The notes under the pieces are model-generated. The model made no database searches, was not told where the DNA came from, and saw nothing but the letters and a program-made list of their open reading frames with translations. Source: Actinoplanes teichomyceticus ATCC 31121 (lineage in GTDB: Bacteria; Actinomycetota; Actinomycetes; Mycobacteriales; Micromonosporaceae). Taken from it: DNA of 64,000 nucleotides. The stretch spans positions 6,106,501 to 6,170,500 of the forward strand of contig NZ_CP023865.1 of the NCBI RefSeq assembly GCF_003711105.1. Reading direction: 5' to 3'. This document shows, piece after piece, positions 53,969 to 62,467 of the stretch. Made by a program: the position numbers and the translations under genes. How positions within the stretch are numbered: the stretch's first letter is position 1; every line of letters starts with the position of its first letter.

Positions 53969-54574
53969 CTACCGTGCGGGTGCGGCCTGGCGGACCATCT
54001 CGACGAAGTACCGGTGGACGCGAAGGTCGCCGGTCAGCTCCGGGTGGAAAGCCGTGGCGAGCAGGTTCCCCTGCCGAACGGCGACAATCCTACCGGCGGC
54101 GGCGCCGGAGGCCACGCGGCCCAGCACCTGCACGTCGGGACCGACCTGTTCGACCCACGGCGCCCGGATGAAGACGGCGTGGAAGTCGCCGCCGGGGATG
54201 TCCGCGATCGCCACGTCCGCCTCGAACGAGTCGACCTGCCGGCCGAACGCATTGCGCCGGACCGTCATCTCCATTCCCTGGAAGGATTCCTGGTCGGGGC
54301 GGCCGTCCAGCACCGTGCTGGCCAGCATGATCATGCCGGCGCAGGAGCCGTACACCGGCATGCCGTCCGCGATCCGCTTCCGGATCGGGTCGAGCAGTCC
54401 GAAATTGATCGCCAGGTTGCTCATCGTCGTGGACTCGCCGCCGGGGACCACCAGCGCGTCGACGCCGGCCAGTTCCTCCGGCCGGCGGACCGGCCTGGCC
54501 AGCACGTCCGACTCGGCCAGCGCGGACAGGTGTTCGCGCACGTCGCCCTGCAGGGCCAGCACTCCGATGTTCAC
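53969..54574 (-). CDS. pdxT: Pyridoxal 5'-phosphate synthase glutaminase subunit PdxT
   Basis: About 201 residues from GTG 54574 ([16 protein letters not shown]). The class I glutaminase triad parts are visible: [22 protein letters not shown] (nucleophile Cys) and [11 protein letters not shown] (His, Glu). It supplies ammonia to PdxS. Unlike the usual pdxS-pdxT operon, pdxS here lies 0.7 kb away on the opposite strand with fliQ between. Confidence 0.95.
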   Translation of the reverse strand: MNIGVLALQGDVREHLSALAESDVLARPVRRPEELAGVDALVVPGGESTTMSNLAINFGLLDPIRKRIADGMPVYGSCAGMIMLASTVLDGRPDQESFQGMEMTVRRNAFGRQVDSFEADVAIADIPGGDFHAVFIRAPWVEQVGPDVQVLGRVASGAAAGRIVAVRQGNLLATAFHPELTGDLRVHRYFVEMVRQAAPAR

Positions 54575-54744
54575 GGCACCAACTCTAGGGCCCCGTGCCC
54601 GGCCGGCCGTCCGGGGTGCGGGGCGGCTCGGGCGTGCGGCGCTCGGGTGGCGGACTTGAGGGTTCCGGTGGCACGAACCGAACGGCAACCGGGAGGTGAC
54701 CGGTCGGCACTCCGCGGGCCGCCCGGCCGCCCGAACTGGGGGGC

Positions 54745-55014
54745 ATGACCGACACGATGGTGGTTGAGCTGGGACTGCAGGCGATGAGCATCGCGGCGAA
54801 GATGTCCGCTCCGGTGCTGCTGACGGCCCTCGCGATCGGTTTCGCGATCTCGCTGTTCCAGTCGGTGACGCAGATCCAGGAGGCGACGCTGTCGTTCGTG
54901 CCGAAGGCGGTCGCGATCGGGGCGGTGCTGCTGTTCACCGGCAACTGGATGCTGCACGAGATGCTCACCTACACCGAGCAGCTGTTCGAGCGGGTCCCCG
55001 ACCTGCTGCGCTGA
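54745..55014 (+). CDS. fliQ: Orphan flagellar export protein FliQ
   Basis: 89 residues with the two-helix FliQ layout. It has a first helix around [25 protein letters not shown], the conserved [12 protein letters not shown] link, and a second helix [24 protein letters not shown]. FliQ forms part of the export gate with FliP and FliR. The ATG is preceded by GGGGGG. No other flagellar gene is in the window; the neighbours are pdxT (divergent) and pdxS. A strong terminator ends the gene, so it is a single-gene unit. It may be a second copy beside a main flagellar cluster elsewhere; this cannot be seen here. Confidence 0.88.
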   Translation: MTDTMVVELGLQAMSIAAKMSAPVLLTALAIGFAISLFQSVTQIQEATLSFVPKAVAIGAVLLFTGNWMLHEMLTYTEQLFERVPDLLR

Positions 55015-55037
55015 TCCAGCCCAGAACTGATCTCGAC

Positions 55038-55070
55038 AAGGGGCCGCCCGGTGGGGCCGGCCCCTTTTTC
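55038..55070 (+). terminator. Rho-independent terminator of fliQ
   Basis: AAGGGGCCG (55038-55046) pairs with CGGCCCCTT (55058-55066), followed by a TTTTT run. Confidence 0.9.
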
Positions 55071-55101
55071 GTGTCCGCACACCGGGCGGCGCGCCGCGGG
55101 C

Positions 55102-55173
55102 CGGGGCGCCACGCGCGCCGGGGGCGCCACGCGCGCCGGGGGCGCCACGCGCGCCGGGGGCGCCACGCGGGCC
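55102..55173. repeat. 18-bp tandem repeat, four copies, between fliQ and pdxS
   Basis: GGGGGCGCCACGCGCGCC repeats at 55102, 55120, 55138 and 55156, with a variant base in the last copy. It lies between the fliQ terminator and the pdxS promoter. Confidence 0.88.
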
Positions 55174-55282
55174 TTCCGGGACGGCGGGGCTTAAGCAGTC
55201 CACCGTGGGGTCGATTGGCTATCGAGGGCGCCATCGGGCGCTTCGTAGGATCGCCGCACCGAAAACCCGCACGAGGAGTCGT

Positions 55283-56179
55283 ATGTCTGAGAATCAGCCC
55301 GCCGTCGGAACCGCGCGCGTCAAGCGGGGCATGGCGGAGATGCTCAAGGGCGGCGTGATCATGGACGTCGTCACCCCCGAGCAGGCGAAGATCGCCGAGG
55401 ACGCGGGCGCCGTCGCGGTGATGGCGCTGGAGCGGGTTCCGGCGGACATCCGCGCGCAGGGCGGCGTGTCGCGGATGTCGGACCCCGACATGATCGACGG
55501 GATCATCAACGCCGTGTCCATCCCGGTGATGGCCAAGGCCCGGATCGGTCACTTCGTCGAGGCCCAGGTGCTGCAGTCGCTCGGCGTCGACTACATCGAC
55601 GAGTCCGAGGTGCTGACCCCGGCCGACTACGCCAACCACATCGACAAGTGGCAGTTCACCGTGCCGTTCGTCTGCGGCGCGACCAACCTGGGCGAGGCGC
55701 TGCGCCGGATCACCGAGGGCGCCGCGATGATCCGTTCGAAGGGTGAGGCCGGGACCGGCGACGTCTCGAACGCCACCACGCACATGCGGAAGATCCGCGG
55801 CGAGATCCGCCGGCTGCAGAGCCTGCCGGAGGACGAGCTTTACGTCGCGGCGAAGGAGCTGCAGGCTCCGTTCGAGCTGGTCAAGGAGGTCGCCGAGGCG
55901 GGCAAGCTGCCGGTCGTGCTGTTCACCGCGGGCGGCATCGCCACCCCGGCCGACGCCGCGATGATGATGCAGCTCGGCGCCGAGGGCGTGTTCGTCGGCT
56001 CGGGCATCTTCAAGTCCGGCAACCCGGCGCAGCGCGCCTCCGCGATCGTCAAGGCCACCACCTTCCACGACGACCCGGACGTGATCGCCAAGGTGTCGCG
56101 CGGCCTGGGCGAGGCCATGGTCGGCATCAACGTCGACGAGATCCCGCAGCCGCACCGCCTGGCCGAACGCGGCTGGTGA
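55283..56179 (+). CDS. pdxS: Pyridoxal 5'-phosphate synthase subunit PdxS
   Basis: 298 residues from ATG 55283, with GAGGAG six bases upstream. The barrel signature residues are in [35 protein letters not shown], the lysine in [14 protein letters not shown], and the second lysine region in [19 protein letters not shown]. It makes PLP from ribose 5-phosphate, glyceraldehyde 3-phosphate and ammonia from PdxT. It is on the plus strand while pdxT, yebC, ruv and pim genes around it are on the minus strand. A TAGGAT at about 55245 may be its -10. Confidence 0.97.
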   Translation: MSENQPAVGTARVKRGMAEMLKGGVIMDVVTPEQAKIAEDAGAVAVMALERVPADIRAQGGVSRMSDPDMIDGIINAVSIPVMAKARIGHFVEAQVLQSLGVDYIDESEVLTPADYANHIDKWQFTVPFVCGATNLGEALRRITEGAAMIRSKGEAGTGDVSNATTHMRKIRGEIRRLQSLPEDELYVAAKELQAPFELVKEVAEAGKLPVVLFTAGGIATPADAAMMMQLGAEGVFVGSGIFKSGNPAQRASAIVKATTFHDDPDVIAKVSRGLGEAMVGINVDEIPQPHRLAERGW

Positions 56180-56183
56180 TGAT

Positions 56184-56222
56184 CCGACCCGGTGCGGGCC
56201 GCCCGGCCTTGCACCGGGTCGG
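56184..56222. terminator. Convergent terminator after pdxS
   Basis: A perfect 12-bp stem CCGACCCGGTGC/GCACCGGGTCGG (56184-56195 with 56211-56222) directly after the pdxS stop. Confidence 0.75.
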
Positions 56223-56276
56223 GCCGTCACGCGCGGCCGTGGCGCGCGCCGGACCGCCGCGGCGGTCCCGCCGCGG

Positions 56277-56825
56277 TCAGACCGCGCGGGCGGGCAGCGC
56301 GGTCTCCGGCGGGGCGCTGGGCGCGGGCACCGGGCCGGGCGGCAGCTCCGGCATGACCGGCTCGACGATGTCGAAGTACCGCGGCCGGGGATAGCGCCCG
56401 GGCAGCCGCAGCACCCGCACCAGCTTGCGGCGGCGCGCGGTGAGCGCGTCGCGGACCAGGTCGGTGTGCACCTGCCGGGCCAGCACCACCCGCCGGCTGC
56501 TGAGGATCAGGGTGCGCGCCGCCGGGTCGGCCGGGTCCAGCTCGATGCCCTGCAGCTGCCGGGTCAGGTCGTTCTCCGCGGACTCGCGCTCCTCCGGCTC
56601 GGCGTCCAGCGCGAGCCGGGCCGCGGCGTACAGCTCGGCCGAGTCGCTGCGCTCGGCGACCACCGCGGCGGCCGCGGCGCGGCGCAGCAGGTGCGCGTCG
56701 AGGGCGCGTTCGGCGGACTGGGCGCGGGCGTGCACCCGCTCGACCCGCTGGGCGGTCCAGCCGAGGTACGCCGAGAAGATCGCGGCCAGCACGACGACAC
56801 CCACCACCCACCACATGCCGGGCAT
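56277..56825 (-). CDS. Single-pass membrane protein of unknown function
   Basis: 182 residues from ATG 56825. An N-terminal TM helix (MWWVVGVVVLAAIFSAYLGWTA) is followed by a long Ala/Arg/Glu-rich helix with LemA-like look (RVERVHARAQSAERALDAHLLRRAAAAAVVAE, LALDAEPEERESAENDLTRQL, RRVVLARQVHTDLVRDALTARRRKLVRVLRLPG). A Pro-rich tail ends it. It follows pimA on the same strand, and similar proteins occupy this position in other actinomycetes. The LemA-like comparison is by shape and composition only. Confidence 0.72.
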   Translation of the reverse strand: MPGMWWVVGVVVLAAIFSAYLGWTAQRVERVHARAQSAERALDAHLLRRAAAAAVVAERSDSAELYAAARLALDAEPEERESAENDLTRQLQGIELDPADPAARTLILSSRRVVLARQVHTDLVRDALTARRRKLVRVLRLPGRYPRPRYFDIVEPVMPELPPGPVPAPSAPPETALPARAV

Positions 56826-56868
56826 CGTAGTGCCGGAACGGGTCCGGCCGTCACCTGGCCCGAGCGGG

Positions 56869-58005
56869 TCAGACCCCGTCGTCGTCGAAGACCCGCCCGT
56901 CGGTGGCCTCGATCGCCGTGGTGTAGACCTCGAGAACCCGGGCGGCCACACTCGGCCAGTCGAACGCCGAAACCGCTGTCCGGGCGCAGGAGGCCAGGTC
57001 AGCCCGTCGGCGGGGATCGTCGAGCAGCTCGCCGAGCAGCGCGGTGAGCGCGGCGGCGTCGCCGTTGGCGAACAGCGCGCCGGCCCGGCCACCGTCCAAT
57101 ACCCGACGGAACGCGTCCAGGTCGCTGGCCGCGATCGTGGCGCCGGCCGCCATCGCCTCGGTGAGGATCATGCCGAAGCTCTCGCCACCGGTGTTCGGCG
57201 CCACGTAGACGTCGACGCTGCGCAGCATCCGCGCCTTGTCCGGCTCGCTGACCAGGCCGAGGAACTCCACCCGGGAGTGCAGAGCGGCCGGGATGCCCGC
57301 GAACAGCTCGTCGGCGTCGCCCGGGCCGGCCACCAGCAGCCGCAGCCCGGGGCGCTGCCCGGCGAGCGCGACGAAGGCCGTACGCAGCAGGGGGAACCCC
57401 TTGCGCGGCTCGGTGAACCGGCCCAGGAACCCCAGCGCGCCGCCCTCGCCGGGCCACCCGGGCAGCGGCGTGGCGGTGGCGAACTTCGCCACCGCCACCC
57501 CGTTGGGGATCTCCACCGCGCCGCCGCCGAGATGTTCCACCTGCACCTTGCGGGCCAGCTCGCTGACCGCGATCCGAGCGGTGATCTTCTCCATCACCGG
57601 TTGCAGGAAGTTCTGCGCGGCGGCGAGCGCCCGGGACCGGGTCATCGCGGTGTGGAAGGTGGCCACCACCGGGCCGCGCGCGGAGAGCACCGCCAGCAGC
57701 GACAGGCTGGGCGTCAGCGGCTCGTGCACGTGCAGCACGTCGAACTCGCCACGGGCCAGCCAGCGGCGCACCCGGGCGGTGGAGACCGGGCCGAAGGCGA
57801 TCCGGGCCACCGAGCCGTTGTACGGCAGCGGCACCGCCCGGCCGGCCGGGACGAGGTATTCCGGCAGCTGCGCGTCCTCGTCCGCGGGCGCCAGCACGCT
57901 GACGTCGTGGCCCAGCCCGATCAGCGCCTCGGCCAGGTCCATGATGTGGTTCTGCACGCCGCCGGGGACGTCGAACGAGTAGGGCGAGACGATCCCGATC
58001 CGCAC
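56869..58005 (-). CDS. pimA: Phosphatidylinositol alpha-mannosyltransferase PimA
   Basis: A 378-residue GT4 glycosyltransferase. It has the N-terminal MRIGIVSPYSFDVPGGVQNHIMDLAEALIGLGHDV, HVHEPLTPSLSLLAVL, and the GT4 donor-site EAMAAGATIAASDLDAF. PimA adds the first mannose from GDP-mannose to phosphatidylinositol at the inner face of the membrane. The gene order pgsA-patA-pimA on the minus strand matches the known PIM cluster. Confidence 0.95.
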   Translation of the reverse strand: MRIGIVSPYSFDVPGGVQNHIMDLAEALIGLGHDVSVLAPADEDAQLPEYLVPAGRAVPLPYNGSVARIAFGPVSTARVRRWLARGEFDVLHVHEPLTPSLSLLAVLSARGPVVATFHTAMTRSRALAAAQNFLQPVMEKITARIAVSELARKVQVEHLGGGAVEIPNGVAVAKFATATPLPGWPGEGGALGFLGRFTEPRKGFPLLRTAFVALAGQRPGLRLLVAGPGDADELFAGIPAALHSRVEFLGLVSEPDKARMLRSVDVYVAPNTGGESFGMILTEAMAAGATIAASDLDAFRRVLDGGRAGALFANGDAAALTALLGELLDDPRRRADLASCARTAVSAFDWPSVAARVLEVYTTAIEATDGRVFDDDGV

Positions 58006-58015
58006 GGCCGACCCC

Positions 58016-58882
58016 CTAGAGCCAGAGCTTCTGGAGCATGTGCCAGTCCTGCGGGTGGTCCGCGATGCCGATCGCGAAGGCGTCCGCCACCATCTGGGTG
58101 GTCCGCCGGACCCGCTGGTCGAGCGGCCCGTCCTCGGGTGGGGTGATCCGGCGCAGCACCGCCTCCACCCGGTCCCCGGAATACCACAGGTCGGCGGCGT
58201 AGAGCGGGGCGCCGGTACGCAGCGCGAGGATCGCCGGGCCGCCGGGCATCCGGGTGCGCGCGCCGAAGAACTCCACCTCGACGCCGTTGCGGGTCAGGTC
58301 CCGGTCGGCCAGCAGCGGCACCACCCAGCCCTGCTGAAGATGCTCGGCGAGCACGTCGAGCGGGGCGCGCGCGCCGCCGGTCAGCGGCAGCACCCGCATC
58401 CCGAGGTTCTCCCGGTACGCCAGGAACTTGCGGTACACCGCCTCCGGCTTGAGCCGCTCGGCCACCGTGATCATCTGCCAGCCGTTGGCGACCACCCAGG
58501 CGGCCGCCGCGTCCCAGTTGGCCACGTGCGGCAGCGCCAGCACCATGCCGTTGCCCTCGGCGACGACCCGCTTCATCTCCTCGTAGCAGTCGGCACGCAT
58601 GTGGAAGCCGGCCAGGTGCTGCTCGGGGGTCAGCGACGTCAGCCGGAACGCCTCCATCCAGTACCGGGCGTACGAGCGCAGGCCGTCACGGACCAGGGTC
58701 TCCGGCATGTCCGGCCCGGCCACCTGCCGCAGGTTGCGACGCAGCCGCTGGGTGCCCTTGCCGTTGGCCTTCCAGGCCCGGTCGGCGGCCGTGGTGAACA
58801 GGGCCCGGGCGACCGGCAGGGGCAGCGCGCGCACCAGACGCCACCCGGCCGTGTAGCCGAGCGTGGTCAGCCGTTCCCTCAC
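58016..58882 (-). CDS. Phosphatidylinositol mannoside acyltransferase (PatA-like)
   Basis: 288 residues from GTG 58882, which overlaps the pgsA stop as GTGA. It belongs to the LpxL/HtrB acyltransferase family: the catalytic His-Asp pattern shifted as LALPHVANWDAAAAW, then VVPLLADRDLTRNGVEVEFFG and the end DHPQDWHMLQKLWL. It acylates PIM mannose. It sits between pgsA and pimA, in the standard order. Confidence 0.93.
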   Translation of the reverse strand: MRERLTTLGYTAGWRLVRALPLPVARALFTTAADRAWKANGKGTQRLRRNLRQVAGPDMPETLVRDGLRSYARYWMEAFRLTSLTPEQHLAGFHMRADCYEEMKRVVAEGNGMVLALPHVANWDAAAAWVVANGWQMITVAERLKPEAVYRKFLAYRENLGMRVLPLTGGARAPLDVLAEHLQQGWVVPLLADRDLTRNGVEVEFFGARTRMPGGPAILALRTGAPLYAADLWYSGDRVEAVLRRITPPEDGPLDQRVRRTTQMVADAFAIGIADHPQDWHMLQKLWL

Positions 58883-59499
58883 GCGACCGGCGCTCCGGGC
58901 TCGGTGCGGCGCGCGTGGATCAGCCGCTGGCAGACGGTGATCACGGAGAGCACGGAGAGCACCCAGAGCGCGGCGGGCAGGCCCCACCGCTGGCCGGCGG
59001 CGCCGAGCAGGCCGCCGATCCCGACGATCAGCAGCCGCTCCAGGCGTTCCGCGAGACCCACGTCGGCGTTCAGCCCGAGCGACTGGGCGCGGGCCTTGAC
59101 GTACGACACCACCTGGCCGGCGACCAGGCTGATCAGGGCGGCGACCACGCCACCGTACGGGTTGCCCACGCTGGCCAGGTAGTAGACGACGGCGCCGAAC
59201 ACCGCGCCGTCGGCGATCCGGTCCATCGAGGAGTCGAGAAGGGCGCCGAACCTGCTGGAACCACCTCGCAGGCGCGCCATTGTGCCGTCGAGCACGTCGG
59301 TCAGCGCGCAGGCGGTTACGATCACGGTGCCCCAGAAGAGCTGACCTTGCGCACCGAGGTACGAACCGATCAGCACCCCCACGGTGCCGGCGATGGTGAC
59401 GGCGTCGGGCGAGACGCCGATCCGGAGCAGGAAACGGGCGGCCGGGTTGACGCCGTACGCGACGACGGCACGGGCCGGAACTTGGACGATCTTTGCCAT
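58879..59499 (-). CDS. pgsA: Phosphatidylinositol phosphate synthase (PgsA-type)
   Basis: A 206-residue integral membrane CDP-alcohol phosphatidyltransferase from ATG 59499. The complete motif is visible as D68, D71-G72, A75-R76, G85, D89 and D93 (TDVLDGTMAR then GALLDSSMDR). In actinomycetes the enzyme in this gene neighbourhood joins CDP-diacylglycerol and inositol 1-phosphate, the first step toward PIMs. Followed by the PatA and PimA genes with overlapping start. Confidence 0.93.
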   Translation of the reverse strand: MAKIVQVPARAVVAYGVNPAARFLLRIGVSPDAVTIAGTVGVLIGSYLGAQGQLFWGTVIVTACALTDVLDGTMARLRGGSSRFGALLDSSMDRIADGAVFGAVVYYLASVGNPYGGVVAALISLVAGQVVSYVKARAQSLGLNADVGLAERLERLLIVGIGGLLGAAGQRWGLPAALWVLSVLSVITVCQRLIHARRTEPGAPVA

Positions 59500-59674
59500 G
59501 GCCGTCCCACCATAACGGCGTGCGCCGGGACACGGTACGGCTCGCCCCGTCGTTGGCCGGATCGTCACCATCCGCCGCGGCGGGGTGTCCATCGGTCCTT
59601 GCGGCCAGGACAGCCCGGGTGTGGGATTTGTAGAACAGCGGTGTAACAAACCGGAAACGACGGGAGCGCTCGGC

Positions 59675-61834
59675 ATGGCGCAGAAGACTTCGGAGAAGGG
59701 GCTCGCCGGCGCGGCCGCGCCGGTGGTGACAGAGCCCGGCAGAGTTCGCAACGTGGTGTTGGTCGGCCACTCCGGCGCCGGGAAGACGACGCTGGTGGAA
59801 GCGCTGCTGGCGGCCACCGGCACGATCCCGCGCGCGGGGAGCGTCACGGACGGCACCACGGTCACCGACCACGACCCGGCGGCCGTGCGGCAGCAGCGCT
59901 CGGTGGCGCTGTCCTGCGCGCCGCTGGTGCACCAGGGCGTGAAGATCAACCTGTTGGACACGCCCGGGTACGCCGACTTCGTCGGTGAGCTGCGGGCCGG
60001 GCTGCGCGCGGCGGACGCGGCGCTGTTCGTGGTCTCGGCGGTCGACGGGGTGGACGAGGCGACGATCGCGCTGTGGGAGGAGTGCGCCGCGGTGGGCATG
60101 CCCCGCGCGGTGGCGATCACCCGCCTGGACCACCCGCGCGCCGACTACGACCAGGCGCTGCAGGACTGCCAGGAGGCGTTCGGCGAGAACGTGATGCCGG
60201 TCTACCAGCCGATGCTGGGCGACGACGGCCAGTCCGTCGCCGGGCTCATCGGTCTGGTCACGCTGCGGGTGCTGGACTACTCGACGGGGTACCCGCCGCA
60301 GAGCGGCGCGGCCGAGCCCGAGCACCTGAACCCGATCGCCGAGGACCGCAACCAGCTCATCGAGGGGATCATCGCGGAGAGCGAGGACGAGACCCTGATG
60401 GACCGGTACATCGGCGGTGAGCTGATCGACACCGACGCGCTGGTGCCGGACCTGGAGAAGGCGGTCGCCCGGGGCAATTTCTACCCGGTCATCCCGGTCT
60501 GCGCGGGCACCGGCGTCGGCCTGGACGCGCTGCTCGACGGGCTGGTCACGAGCTTCCCGTCGCCGCTGGAGCACGACCTGCCGGTGGTCACCGGCGTGGA
60601 CGGCTCGCCGCGCCCGCCGCTGACCTGCGACCCGAACGGCCCGCTGGTGGCCGAGGTGGTACGCACCACGGTCGACCGGCACGTCGGCCGGGTCTCGCTG
60701 GTCCGGGTCTTCTCCGGCACCCTGCGCCCGGACCAGACGCTGCACGTCTCCGGGCACGGGCTGGCCGAGCGCGGCCACCCGGACCACGACGCCGACGAAC
60801 GGGTCGCGCACGTCTACACGCCACTGGGCGCGCAGCTGCGCGAGGTGGGGCAGTGCGTCGCCGGCGACCTCTGCGCGATCACCAAGTCGGGCAGCGCGGA
60901 GACCGGCGACACGCTCTCCGGCCGCGACGACCCGATGCTGATGGCGCCGTGGTCGATGCCGGAGCCGCTGCTGCCGATCGCGGTGGTGGCCAAGAGCCGC
61001 TCGGACGAGGACGCGCTGGCGAAGAACCTGGCCCGGCTGGTGGCCGGCGACCCCACGCTGCGCCTGGAGCGCAACCCGGACACCCATCAGCTGGTGCTGT
61101 GGACGATGGGCGAGTCGCACGCCGACGTGGTGCTGGAGCGGCTCCGCGCCGGCGGGGTGGAGCTGGACACCGAACCGGTGAAGGTGGCGCTGCGGGAGAC
61201 CTTCGGCGGCCCGGCCAAGGGGCATGGGCGGCACGTCAAGCAGTCCGGCGGCCACGGCCAGTACGCGATCTGCGACATCGAGGTCGAGCCGCTGCCGCGC
61301 GGCGCCGGGTTCGAGTTCGTCGACCGGGTGGTCGGCGGGGCCGTGCCGCACAACTACATCCCGTCGGTGGAGAAGGGCGTGCGGGCCCAGCTGGAGAAGG
61401 GCATCGTGGCCGGTTACCCGGTGGTGGACCTGCGGGTCACGCTGGTCGACGGCAAGGCGCACAGCGTGGACTCCTCGGACGCGGCGTTCCAGACCGCCGG
61501 GGCGCTGGCGCTGCGCGAGGCGGCCGCCGCCGGGCAGATGACGCTGCTGGAGCCGGTGGACGAGGTCGTGGTGCGGGTGCCGGACTCCTACGTCGGCGCG
61601 GTGATGAGCGACCTGTCCGGCCGGCGGGGCCGGCCGCTGGGCACGGACACCGAGGGCGAGGGCGGGCACAGCCTGGTGCGGGCCGAGGTGCCCGCGGTCG
61701 AGCTGGTCCGGTACGCGGTCGAGCTGCGCGCCTTGTCGTCCGGAGCGGGCACGTTCACCCGGACGTACCTGCGGCACGAGCCGATGCCGGCACACCTGGC
61801 CGAGGCGGTGAAGAAGGAGCACGCGGTCCGATAG
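59675..61834 (+). CDS. Elongation factor G-like protein (EF-G2)
   Basis: 719 residues from ATG 59675. G1 is VLVGHSGAGKTTLVEALL and G3 is LLDTPGYADFVGEL. The normal NKxD base-recognition motif is replaced by AITRLDH. Domains II-V of EF-G follow, with the domain IV start GHGRHVKQSGGHGQYAICDIEVEPL and GAVMSDLSGRRGRPLG in domain V. EF-G2 paralogues of mycobacteria and streptomycetes are not the main translocase, and their role is unsettled. The gene runs opposite to the pim genes. Confidence 0.92.
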   Translation: MAQKTSEKGLAGAAAPVVTEPGRVRNVVLVGHSGAGKTTLVEALLAATGTIPRAGSVTDGTTVTDHDPAAVRQQRSVALSCAPLVHQGVKINLLDTPGYADFVGELRAGLRAADAALFVVSAVDGVDEATIALWEECAAVGMPRAVAITRLDHPRADYDQALQDCQEAFGENVMPVYQPMLGDDGQSVAGLIGLVTLRVLDYSTGYPPQSGAAEPEHLNPIAEDRNQLIEGIIAESEDETLMDRYIGGELIDTDALVPDLEKAVARGNFYPVIPVCAGTGVGLDALLDGLVTSFPSPLEHDLPVVTGVDGSPRPPLTCDPNGPLVAEVVRTTVDRHVGRVSLVRVFSGTLRPDQTLHVSGHGLAERGHPDHDADERVAHVYTPLGAQLREVGQCVAGDLCAITKSGSAETGDTLSGRDDPMLMAPWSMPEPLLPIAVVAKSRSDEDALAKNLARLVAGDPTLRLERNPDTHQLVLWTMGESHADVVLERLRAGGVELDTEPVKVALRETFGGPAKGHGRHVKQSGGHGQYAICDIEVEPLPRGAGFEFVDRVVGGAVPHNYIPSVEKGVRAQLEKGIVAGYPVVDLRVTLVDGKAHSVDSSDAAFQTAGALALREAAAAGQMTLLEPVDEVVVRVPDSYVGAVMSDLSGRRGRPLGTDTEGEGGHSLVRAEVPAVELVRYAVELRALSSGAGTFTRTYLRHEPMPAHLAEAVKKEHAVR

Positions 61835-61870
61835 CGACGGCGGTGGCCGCCTCGCGCACGGCGAGGTGCT

Positions 61871-61909
61871 TCGCGACGTACGGCCGCGACCGGCGTCCGT
61901 ACGTCGCGA
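61871..61909. terminator. Hairpin between the EF-G2 gene and the HIT gene
   Basis: A perfect 13-bp stem TCGCGACGTACGG/CCGTACGTCGCGA with a 13-base loop, placed between the convergent gene ends. Confidence 0.8.
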
Positions 61910-61927
61910 GGCCGCCCGGCGTGGCGA

Positions 61928-62458
61928 CTACGCCGACGGCCACGCCTTCGCCAGCATGGCCCGGGTGTCGCCGAGCAGCTGCGGCAACACCTTGGTGCGG
62001 CCGATCACCGGCATGAAGTTCGCGTCGCCACCCCACCGCGGCACCACGTGCTGGTGCAGGTGGGCGGCGATCCCGGCGCCGGCCACCGAGCCCTGGTTCA
62101 TCCCCAGGTTGAAGCCGTGCGGCCGGCTCACCGCGCGGATCACCCGCATCGCCGTCCGGGTGAAGGCGGCCACCTCGGCGGTCTCCTGTTCGGTCAGGTC
62201 GGTGTAGTCCGCGACGTGCCGGTACGGGCACACCATCAGGTGACCCGGGTTGTACGGGTAGAGGTTCAGCACCGCGTAGACCAGCCGGCCCCGCGCCACC
62301 ACCAGGCTCTCCGGCTCCGGCACGCCCGGGGCCAGGCAGAACGGGCATCCGGACGGCTTCTCGTAGCCACCCTCGGGCGCCTCCTCGCCGGTGATGTAGG
62401 TCATCCGGTGCGGAGTCCAGAGCCGTTCCAGGCCGTCCGGCTCACCCGTAGCATCCAC
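61928..62458 (-). CDS. HIT-domain protein (AP4A phosphorylase-like)
   Basis: 176 residues. The HIT motif is AHLHQHVVPRW (HxHxHxx), the zinc-type CPFC pair is in SGCPFCLAPG, and NLYPYNPGHLMVCPYRHVADYTDL is typical of the family. Actinomycete members next to pgsA phosphorolyse or hydrolyse diadenosine tetraphosphate. It follows the GGDEF gene with a 9-bp gap on the same strand. Confidence 0.92.
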   Translation of the reverse strand: MDATGEPDGLERLWTPHRMTYITGEEAPEGGYEKPSGCPFCLAPGVPEPESLVVARGRLVYAVLNLYPYNPGHLMVCPYRHVADYTDLTEQETAEVAAFTRTAMRVIRAVSRPHGFNLGMNQGSVAGAGIAAHLHQHVVPRWGGDANFMPVIGRTKVLPQLLGDTRAMLAKAWPSA

Positions 62459-62467
62459 CTCCGCATC

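Noticed and set aside
54575..54744. FliA-type promoter upstream of fliQ
   Set aside because: No convincing -35/-10 pair with the expected spacing; the GGTTC/GAACC mini-palindrome at 54661-54679 is too short to rely on.
58016..61822. 1268-codon minus-strand open frame
   Set aside because: Only the C-terminal 288 residues (the PatA-like acyltransferase) are real; the remainder is antisense to the EF-G2 gene and out of frame with pgsA.
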